Below are positions 32,801-37,017 of a DNA stretch of 37,017 nt, piece by piece. Origin of the DNA: a virus. Under the pieces are notes generated by a model that had not been told where the DNA came from, searched no databases, and worked only from the letters and a program-made list of their open reading frames with translations. The stretch is from IMG/VR virus record IMGVR_UViG_3300032214_000356, positions 1 to 37,017 of that record. One strand, written 5' to 3'. The position numbers and the translations under genes were made by a program. The first letter of the stretch is position 1. Each line of letters opens with the position of its first letter.

Positions 32801-35550
32801 ACCAAGCCCTCGCGGATCGGTACGCATCGACCGGACAGCTGCCCGGAACGCTTGATGACCTGATTGATGACATCGACGCAATGACCCCGGCTGTTGGAGA
32901 CGAGGCTTTGAGCAAGGATGACATCTCGCGTCAGCTGGTCAGCGAGATCGACGAGTTCGTCAATTCCTACCTGACTCAGATCAAGGGCGCTGATCGAGAT
33001 GAAGAGGCCGCACTCCTGAAGACGGACGCCATGTCGGCGGTCGCGTTCAACTCTGTCATCAGCGGTTCAAACAACTTCACCAAGCCTCGTGGTGATATGG
33101 TTGCGCCGTCCAACTTCTACAACTTCACCATCTCCAGCGACAGCGCCAAGGGTGTGATTGCCCACTCGGCAATGATGCCGATTCGGATGCGCCAGTTGGA
33201 TCTGATGCGTGATGCGAATGACGCGTTTAAGGCTGAGCTCGCCAAGATTAACGAGCAGATTGAAAGCCGGAAGGGTTCTACTGGTTACATCAAGCGCGAG
33301 TGGACTGAGCCGAAGAGCAACGTCCTCTCTGGCAAGGCATACCTCAATCAAGGTCAGTTGATCGATCTGGTGAAGATGATCACCAACGTGACCGACGTTC
33401 TTCAGCAGACGCTTGATAAGCCGGCCGTCGGCCGCCTTCAAACGACTGTCATTGAGGACATGCTTCAGGTTCGACGGGTGATGCTCGTTGCACAGCTGAC
33501 ATCGGCGATCATGAACTTCACTCAGGCTGTGACTGCTGGTCAGTTCACTCCGAGCATCTATCTGCAGGGCTTCAAGCCTAAGAGCCTTGTCAAACAGGGT
33601 CTGACCCAGATCGTCCGTGGCGCTTGGGATACAGCTGCTGCACTGTCGTCTGAGAACAAGGCTGTGTCCGGCTGGCTCAATGCCAACAAGTCCAAGACTC
33701 GATTCCTGATGCGCAAGTTCGCTGAGCGCGTCGAGGAGTTCCAGCGCATGCAGGCGCGATCCAATTTTGAAGGATTCGCTGCTCCCCGCATGAGCGTGTT
33801 TGAGCGAGCCAAGATCATCCGCCAACTCGGTGGGTATGGATCTCCAGTTGAGGGGTTTGCTGACTCCGTCGGTTCAACATCGCGTGTACTTGAGGGGGTC
33901 TTCTCGAAGTGGTTCCTACCCTACGTTGCGCTTGGCATTCAGAACATCCCGGCATCCGTTGATCGTGTGGCCAACATGATCAACCTCATGTCCATTCAGG
34001 ACACGCTGAACTTGGTGATGCGGTCTGGCATCTCGATCATGGACAAGCGGTCGAAGTCCGGCGCTACCGGATGGGATAACTGGTCCGACCCGAAGAACCT
34101 GATCACCGAGGCTGAAGCTGAGGCGGCCGGCTGGCAGCGCGAGACTCTGGTCAACATGCGTCAGTCGTTCTCTGGTCTTGGTGGTCTTGAGCGGGTGCTG
34201 CACGACTACTGGCTGCGCGTTCAGGCGGCCAAGGCTGCTGGCACTGACATCAATGATGTGCCTCCGATTGCTGACGAGGGATTCAACCGAGACGTTTCGC
34301 GTGAGCTTCTCGGCATGACCAACGCATCGATGGAGGGCATGCGAGCGGAGGCCATCCAAGGGCGCACCATCTTGGGTCGCATCTACAACTTCATCTTCAC
34401 GTTCTCAAGCTGGGTGAACCGGTACTTCAGCACGCTGGGCAACCTGTCTGCTGTCGATCCGAAGCGTGGCTACGTCAACTTCGCTGCCTACTCTGCGATC
34501 TCGATGGTCGCACTCCTGACTGTGCTCGCCCTGTCGGGAGCGTGGAACAACGAGATCCGTGGGTTCTTCTACGAACTGGTGAAGGGTCGCCCCTACCCGG
34601 TTACCCGCTTGGGTGATGTGCTCCGCGATGCAAACCCCGGAAGCATTGCCAAGCTGGCTGCTGCATCGATCAGCCTGATGGTCCCCTACGCTGGCGAGGC
34701 CATCTCCAACATGGTTGGTGGTCAGACCTACCGGAACTCTCCGACCGATATCGCCAGCTTCTCGCAGTCAGTGCAGCTGGCCAAGACGTTCTCGTCTGCC
34801 ATCGAGAGCGGAATGAAGACTGGCGACTGGACCGGAACATTCGTCAACACGCTGCGCCAGACGGTGCCTGGAACTGACACGGTGCTCAACCGACTGCCGG
34901 GTGTGCGATCTGCTGATGCCTCGGCTGATGCAGGACGTGCCGCCCGAGTCGCTGCAGGCCCGCTGGAGCTCTCGGACAAGGGTGGACAGGGTGGAACGCC
35001 CACTAAGTTCAGCAACCTCGTCAGAAGGGCAGAGGCCGCCGCCGCTGGTGGTAACCTTGAGGAAGCCCGGAGCCTGCTGCAGCAAGCCGCCGAGGAGAAG
35101 AAGAAGACGGGCGGTACCGATCCCTACGGTGCTGTGAAGTCGGCCATTGCCGGTCGAGCCGTGGATCGGAAGACGTTTGGGCGGAACCTGACTGACGACG
35201 AACGTGAGGGGTTGCTCTCTCGTATGAGCGATACCCAGCGGGTTGCCTACCAGAAGGCTGACGACGCCAACAAGGCGCTTGCCAGTTTGGTGCCTGATTC
35301 AGGTAGCCGTGGGGATCTTGAGCGGGTTGGCGGAAAGCCGAAGACTGCGATCGATCGGATGAACTCGAAGTTCAGGAAGCTCCGCCGCTCCGCAACACCC
35401 AAGGCGCTGCGGGCGGTGAAGACCAAGCTGTCGAAGCTCAAGCCGAAGAAGCTGAAGATCTCGAAGCCGAAGACCGTGCGCGGCTCAAGGCTGCTGCGAC
35501 CAAGAGCTCGGGCGGAGGGGGCTTTTGCGCTGCGCCCCGCCTCGATGTGA
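26860..35550 (+). CDS. Giant polyvalent ejection-type protein with zinc-peptidase motif
   Basis: 2896 residues. The N-terminus (VEGHGNLQFGDDWSDEQI) is a short module found at the start of many large phage virion proteins. Residues about 45-240 are Ala/Gly amphipathic helices. About 454-551 hold a duplicated GPGARGEVPQ unit. About 570-640 form an Ala/Glu/Lys coiled coil, followed by a Pro/Ala linker and a small beta barrel-like domain (about 708-775). Residues about 1074-1225 form a zincin-type domain with H1151-E-A-V-H1155 and downstream NLAEFVGE (E1203 or E1207 as likely third ligand). The rest is mostly helical. About 2240-2640 resembles C-terminal domains of phage polyvalent proteins, with one membrane-like segment at about 2541-2565. 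The tail is strongly basic. Probably packaged and ejected with the DNA to act on the host cell. RNA polymerase motifs were not seen. Confidence 0.75.
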   Translation: MPKIIAVEGHGNLQFGDDWSDEQIDQYVDQNYFRSPSVAQDQVAPAAEKQGMWDSFTSGFGRGFEAGGIPFYSGGKEAVKSVGVLSAALAAREGTASDEQMQRLREYKAEEDRAAAEAAGRGTAERIAYGVGRVLGEAPGFAGELALTGGVATAGEKAAVKAAAAGVKALGKETAYTATRKAADWAADSVSGRIVRGVAGAAAQTVPSGAARIVSGTAERMTPGFDLEEAPEGTYFTETKQADPFVTAAYKALGDQFVEVLSERSGGFLTDMLGSGARKVGLGGTIDWASGLKKAVAGRVAQKYPGMFEGNDFIDAVSKTTKWDGVFGEMLEERAGELGRAAIGVQDYQAPSMEQLATEALGFGLIDAGFNGARLAAALSKKGLSKDQRARTQQALDAVTAAESIIPAATPVQEADPASSLYDYDAAPRGRESGRTRPAWMDQADQAMAEANAKLEREQNLAAQRASTGVAGSLARLEQDQENRYGPGARGEVPQKMEDAGIDVMLRLLDERQKDEAAANRAAAGVGSRLSQLEENQANQFGPGARGEVPQVIRTDIGSTLRKQLEDARRRDEDLKAQIEAEIAARAEAKRLAAEKAAREQAAAQARAAAEKAAQEQAAAEARAAAEAAAAAATKTSLPTESSLPVGTGAAPVGGVPVAAPVISSNGTQIQAPPAAAVAPVQPAKTETPSGAAGPKTTAPQGPVAAPKYTDGTEVKVGDTIRWRTAAGKNEVLGTIDSIKDGVPQVRVTQLSKKAPNTQKIGNIELSGVYPVVNSNLLEKRESVKETEKKKVGRPSKITQTDDENVAAILEEGVSNPEYARFSELMEGALKENEGDEEALEALREKVGTRASVAMEAAFNQQTAFDFIDGQPSVVNVEIDDVLTNYDRGLKKWVLKNIDSKSPVGFSPKKNLVIAVRNSRKKSLIEKATTSMSSSVNEDGEESSPIEQFAQPVQKESAASLASIFRNVEALADAVVSAIQKAEAAVRGRQLTPDEFTKAVVSGFKSLIPNAPANVAATLESIGLTASGNLQDIYDEKGIDGVDNAIAEGEALLANAASQDTGNQSLQQGETTLAEAIDTVLAGNSASSWMRGIAEKLLKAKLRARVVVLSDAEFDRIAPRPGQSAFYDSNPQSDTIYIRQSAASHDYLVMHEAVHAATVYALRTNVKFRNEVRRLRDTAVKALGSNSFYGLQEHGSNFNNLAEFVGESMSSQEFRDALNGVTSKDGQSLWAKFLNLLGRLFGFKGEQKTLLDQIVNLSTEQFAPNVALSEGDQGVGELMAAPQVENKQQLSDLTSVPGLNAANIAAIENLAATQAQMIPDTLVERIVNSGKTVQRSLQWLIDQRLVSTSPMQLASMPTSTDEEVEAKYQASHAVDQLARDVENERTKVLDRLETLRQKYSTSIIGLRKKLASANVKVAATTGVVDNLVEDYKEYVRESVLTGGKLTVSQRAAVEQAAEIVRRTHKQSDQMRKAISAIAEGVTDAELNAAQTNDDIINIITTRNLLDQKVLPETITALFTAGSSGSTPLQSMRRLIPALKMIKRINSNIAVVKASIDGFEAAVAGMTGNKKRKVNPRAFARLYRRVLAKQSEAIEEARLLDNTINRMERSILRAVDELSIYDALTASPEFSTQHEEAIRNLNILSSNAGDYGGAEGSKSDRKLTYKIGSQLYTLEYSADPAVNANNNAVVMSALTAIENELKKPLSAIDRFKLKWMRTKLTLFSNPMGDAALAINSFDIINRLRVAIPILTPLIDRAYVLSLMPGTVGKELRLLLKVSMSVASGIEAARMNPRFGEYAINLAVDNAIKSHPGLDARTWDKEVLNEFLGSNQERIGRNLKVGDTTAFGHVITKEDVKAAELQARFADAIYKAARGSENGGIAMYYPTLVQESFIVNGEKRSRFRYAYAGGAFTTPMTLDRSELPGRVRDMAQQWQNEGKSLSTAYANRLALLQQRKWFVNFALKHVMEMSPLYKRNSPYLKIYQALADRYASTGQLPGTLDDLIDDIDAMTPAVGDEALSKDDISRQLVSEIDEFVNSYLTQIKGADRDEEAALLKTDAMSAVAFNSVISGSNNFTKPRGDMVAPSNFYNFTISSDSAKGVIAHSAMMPIRMRQLDLMRDANDAFKAELAKINEQIESRKGSTGYIKREWTEPKSNVLSGKAYLNQGQLIDLVKMITNVTDVLQQTLDKPAVGRLQTTVIEDMLQVRRVMLVAQLTSAIMNFTQAVTAGQFTPSIYLQGFKPKSLVKQGLTQIVRGAWDTAAALSSENKAVSGWLNANKSKTRFLMRKFAERVEEFQRMQARSNFEGFAAPRMSVFERAKIIRQLGGYGSPVEGFADSVGSTSRVLEGVFSKWFLPYVALGIQNIPASVDRVANMINLMSIQDTLNLVMRSGISIMDKRSKSGATGWDNWSDPKNLITEAEAEAAGWQRETLVNMRQSFSGLGGLERVLHDYWLRVQAAKAAGTDINDVPPIADEGFNRDVSRELLGMTNASMEGMRAEAIQGRTILGRIYNFIFTFSSWVNRYFSTLGNLSAVDPKRGYVNFAAYSAISMVALLTVLALSGAWNNEIRGFFYELVKGRPYPVTRLGDVLRDANPGSIAKLAAASISLMVPYAGEAISNMVGGQTYRNSPTDIASFSQSVQLAKTFSSAIESGMKTGDWTGTFVNTLRQTVPGTDTVLNRLPGVRSADASADAGRAARVAAGPLELSDKGGQGGTPTKFSNLVRRAEAAAAGGNLEEARSLLQQAAEEKKKTGGTDPYGAVKSAIAGRAVDRKTFGRNLTDDEREGLLSRMSDTQRVAYQKADDANKALASLVPDSGSRGDLERVGGKPKTAIDRMNSKFRKLRRSATPKALRAVKTKLSKLKPKKLKISKPKTVRGSRLLRPRARAEGAFALRPASM
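28219..28512 (+). repeat. Two-copy 56-residue repeat in giant protein
   Basis: Residues 470-495 and 526-551 share 16 of 26 positions, including GPGARGEVPQ in both copies. Copies start 56 residues apart and are encoded at 28267-28344 and 28435-28512, with several silent differences. Confidence 0.8.
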
Positions 35551-35851
35551 ATGACAGTGGGCTGACAGTCTTGCGCGGGTCCAATGATCTGCGCAGGAAG
35601 TATCGATGACGCCAGAGGTTGCGGAGTGTGACGCCACAGCCTCGCATGAAAGAGTCCGCGTCTCCGATGGAGACCTTGTCCCAAGACTTGAGCAGGGACA
35701 GGTCGCGCACCTTCTCGTAGGACAGACCACTCCGCTTGGCGATGTCGTGATGGGTGAGGCGCTTGGCACCACGACCCTTACCCTCCCGTGCTAGGAGCCG
35801 GATGATCTGGGGAGGGAATGCGCTGAGCATTTGGGAGATCGTGTCTTTCAT
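35438..35851 (-). CDS. Small helix-turn-helix DNA-binding protein
   Basis: 137 residues from the ATG at 35851 (reading leftward); a GTG two codons upstream is an alternative. AGG lies 5 bases before the ATG. Residues about 30-47 (KRLTHHDIAKRSGLSYEKV) fit a helix-turn-helix: A-K-R-S-G-L-S is the typical turn with a recognition helix following. Residues about 50-85 (DKVSIGDADSFMRGCGV) complete a small domain resembling phage Cro or early regulators. The last about 40 residues are basic, Ser/Ala/Arg-rich and overlap the 3' end of the giant plus-strand gene by 113 bp in antisense. It probably regulates transcription from nearby promoters. The palindrome at the two promoters is a plausible target, but no direct evidence links them. 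Confidence 0.72.
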   Translation of the reverse strand: MKDTISQMLSAFPPQIIRLLAREGKGRGAKRLTHHDIAKRSGLSYEKVRDLSLLKSWDKVSIGDADSFMRGCGVTLRNLWRHRYFLRRSLDPRKTVSPLSFTSRRGAAQKPPPPELLVAAALSRARSSASRSSASSA

Positions 35852-36027
35852 CTGCACCTAACTGTAAATGGACGACCCATCGGATTGAACGGCTGGATTT
35901 CAACAAGGTTCCAGTGAGTAGGCTTGCATCCACCCCACTGTCTCTCAGCCAAAGTACCCGAACCTCTGGACTCTACGGCCCAGCGTGTCTTATGCCCGTC
36001 GGCTTTCTCTACACCATGGATCGAAAT
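35848..36027 (-). CDS. Possible small ORF after tRNA, start codon unclear
   Basis: The frame between the tRNA and the helix-turn-helix gene is open for 59 residues and reads like protein (HGVEKADGHKTRWAVESRG, KPTHWNLVEIQPFNP). Its TGA overlaps the regulator ATG as ATGA, as in true coupled pairs here. No ATG lies in the open part except near the end. Options are ATT right after the tRNA CCA, a GTG inside the tRNA T-stem, or an internal TTG that would give 34 residues. It may also be a remnant. Function unknown. Confidence 0.35.
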   Translation of the reverse strand: MSIHGVEKADGHKTRWAVESRGSGTLAERQWGGCKPTHWNLVEIQPFNPMGRPFTVRCR

Positions 36028-36102
36028 TGGTAGCGGGGGGTGGACTCGAACCACCGACCGTCTGCTTATGAGGCAGCCTAGCTACCGCTGCTACACCCCG
36101 CC
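36028..36102 (-). tRNA. tRNA with CAU anticodon (Met or Ile2)
   Basis: A 75-base cloverleaf, read on the minus strand: acceptor GGCGGGG/CCCCGCT (first pair G-U), D stem TAGC/GCTA, anticodon stem closing on loop CTCATAA with anticodon CAT, T arm GGTGG-TTCGAGT-CCACC, discriminator A and encoded CCA. The anticodon stem lacks the three G-C pairs of initiators, so it is an elongator Met tRNA or an Ile2 tRNA whose C34 is modified to lysidine by the host. The outermost anticodon pair is G-A, slightly imperfect. An encoded CCA lets it function without host repair. Confidence 0.92.
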
Positions 36103-36290
36103 ACGAAAGCAACTGGGGCGCTCCGTTTTATGCGGTTACGGAGCAGGGATACCATGTTACCAGCGAACCACCGCCGCCGCATTCCCCGCTTGCCCCAGTA
36201 GAAAATGTGCCCGTTGTTTTCACAGTGTAAGGAGGCTAGAACAACTCGCTCCCCCTCGGGCGCACTGACGGTATCGGTCTTTCCCGACTG
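36078..36290 (-). other. Start-less open frame upstream of tRNA
   Basis: A frame of 70 codons between TGA at 36291-36293 and TAG inside the tRNA D-arm. The translation is protein-like (VSAPEGERVVLASLHCENNG, FYWGKRGMRRRWFAGN), but the only ATG codons are at 36182 and further in. It could be a gene remnant, a small gene starting at 36182, or chance. It occupies most of the 270-base gap between SSB and the tRNA. Confidence 0.3.
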
Positions 36291-36336
36291 TCACTGCTTG
36301 TGATCGCAGACTTGATCAACAATTCACTGCGCACAA

Positions 36337-36365
36337 GGTGTAGTACACCAAGTGCATCTTGTCAA
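36337..36365 (-). promoter_or_regulatory. Sigma70-like promoter with palindromic operator (minus strand)
   Basis: Read leftward: TTGACA (36365-36360), a 17-base spacer and TACACC (36342-36337), overlapping the palindrome GGTGT-ACT-ACACC. It is placed just after the SSB gene and points to the tRNA and helix-turn-helix gene. The layout is identical to the promoter at 20646-20674. Confidence 0.7.
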
Positions 36366-36372
36366 CGGGTGA

Positions 36373-36840
36373 TCAGAACGGAACATCATCGTCCGCACTG
36401 ACAGGCCCGTCGTTGGTTACGCCAGCCGCAGCTTGGCGCGGATTGACAGCAGCTTGCTCCTGCTTGAAGCGGCTGACGTTGGAGCCGCCATCAGACGGAG
36501 GGCCGGATGGGCGAGACAGCAGCTGGAGGTTTTCACCGAAGATGCCGAGCTTGCTCCGCTTCTCCCCGGTCTTCTTGTCCTCCCACTGGTCGAGCTTGAG
36601 TCGTCCGTCGATCAGGATGGGGTCACCCTTCTTGACGTACTTACTGACCACCTCGGAAACCTTTCCGATGAAGTCAACGTCCACGAACGTGACCTCCTCC
36701 TTCTTCTCACCGCTCTCGGTGGAGAACTTACGGGAGACTGCCAGTCCGATCTTTGCGATAGAGGTGCCCTTGGGTGTGACCTTAACTTCAGGATCACGGG
36801 TGACGTTGCCCATCAGGACGACCTTGTTGTACGATGCCAT
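36373..36840 (-). CDS. ssb: Single-stranded DNA-binding protein
   Basis: 155 residues. Residues 1-110 form the SSB OB-fold: SYNKVVLMGNVTRDPEVKV, IAKIGLAVSRKF, EEVTFVDVDFIGKVSEVV, KKGDPILIDGRLKLDQWEDKKTG. Residues about 111-149 are a flexible Gly/Ser/Gln/Pro linker, and the protein ends in DDDVPF, the acidic tip that recruits replication and repair partners in bacterial SSBs. It coats single-stranded DNA during phage replication. The size is close to bacterial SSBs, so it was probably acquired from, or shares ancestry with, a bacterial gene. The start is fixed by AAAGGAATAAC directly before the ATG. It follows the cut-off gene by 39 bases and is probably in the same operon. Confidence 0.96.
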   Translation of the reverse strand: MASYNKVVLMGNVTRDPEVKVTPKGTSIAKIGLAVSRKFSTESGEKKEEVTFVDVDFIGKVSEVVSKYVKKGDPILIDGRLKLDQWEDKKTGEKRSKLGIFGENLQLLSRPSGPPSDGGSNVSRFKQEQAAVNPRQAAAGVTNDGPVSADDDVPF

Positions 36841-36851
36841 GTTATTCCTTT
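36841..36851 (-). promoter_or_regulatory. SSB ribosome binding site AAAGGAATAAC
   Basis: On the minus strand the leader reads AAAGGAATAAC immediately followed by ATG, with the AGGA core 5-6 bases before the start. It is identical to the capsid leader at 3324-3334. Confidence 0.7.
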
Positions 36852-36879
36852 TTGTTAGTGATAGCGCACGAAGCGCGTC

Positions 36880-37017
36880 CTAACTAAAGACGTTCACATC
36901 CCTGATGTCAACGACCAGTCGGAACCCACAGGTGGGCTCGCCACTTTCGTCGCACGGGATGGTGACAGCACGCTTTCCTTCAGCGTTTTCAAGGGTCTTC
37001 ACGAACTTGACCGGCTC
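36880..37017 (-). CDS. C-terminal fragment of unidentified gene
   Basis: The last 45 residues of a gene read leftward from the window edge, ending in TAG at 36880-36882. The visible end is beta-rich and includes KTLENAEGKRAVTIPCDESG and FRLVVDIRDVNVFS. Two Cys flank an acidic turn. Too little is visible to name it. Its position directly upstream of SSB suggests the replication or early module. Confidence 0.7.
   Translation of the reverse strand, partial: EPVKFVKTLENAEGKRAVTIPCDESGEPTCGFRLVVDIRDVNVFS

Noticed and set aside
30934-32805. 623-residue minus-strand open frame
   Set aside because: Antisense shadow of the giant protein gene in GC-rich DNA; no Shine-Dalgarno, no recognisable domain, and codon bias belongs to the plus-strand gene.
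36028-36102. tRNA 3' end as an integration (att) site
   Set aside because: The tRNA lies inside phage genes on both sides, no integrase is present and no repeat of its 3' end was noticed in the window.
35924-36268. 114-residue plus-strand frame containing GSGGWTRTTDRLLMRQ
   Set aside because: This is the well-known false protein produced by translating the complement of a tRNA gene. It spans the tRNA at 36028-36102.

Overview
The window is the late (virion) region of a tailed double-stranded DNA phage, most likely podovirus-like. It opens inside a portal gene and continues through a scaffold-like protein, the major capsid protein, a connector-like protein, a fibre and collar cluster, a tail-nozzle-like pair, two putative internal virion proteins and a giant 2896-residue ejected-type protein. 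No sheath, tape-measure or baseplate genes are seen. Base composition looks GC-rich by eye. A lipoprotein with a lipobox and a Lol-permissive +2 residue suggests a host with an outer membrane. The host cannot be named from sequence alone. The terminase and most replication genes lie outside the window.

Layout, plus strand. 1-3227: portal (5' end cut off by the window), a small overlapping gene, and a charged scaffold-like protein. 3228-5158: the capsid gene with a strong Shine-Dalgarno and a strong intrinsic terminator. 5209-8292: a small unknown gene with a dnaX-type slippery run, a holin-like protein, a lipoprotein with the architecture of a unimolecular spanin, a connector-like protein and a GT-B glycosyltransferase. 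8296-21736: receptor-binding cluster of three fibre genes (207, 710 and 2925 residues), a chaperone-like gene, two small genes and a tail-collar protein. One small gene (20684-20911) sits between its own promoter and its own terminator. 21733-24248: two translationally coupled genes that together resemble one tail-nozzle protein. 24297-35550: internal virion proteins and the giant protein, which carries a zinc-metallopeptidase motif.

Layout, minus strand (35438-37017). Genes read towards the late region: a cut-off gene, SSB, a promoter, tRNA(CAU) and a small helix-turn-helix protein whose 3' end overlaps the 3' end of the giant gene by 113 bp. This looks like the edge of the early or replication module, so the two modules converge.

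Most plus-strand genes abut or overlap (ATGA junctions at 5892, 6545, 21733 and 22452), so translational coupling is probably widespread. Many starts lack a Shine-Dalgarno. Capsid and SSB share an 11-nt leader, AAAGGAATAAC. The most notable points are a pair of near-identical promoter/operator sites on opposite strands 15.7 kb apart, the spanin-like lysis pair, the split nozzle gene, the possible -1 frameshift site and the two giant proteins.
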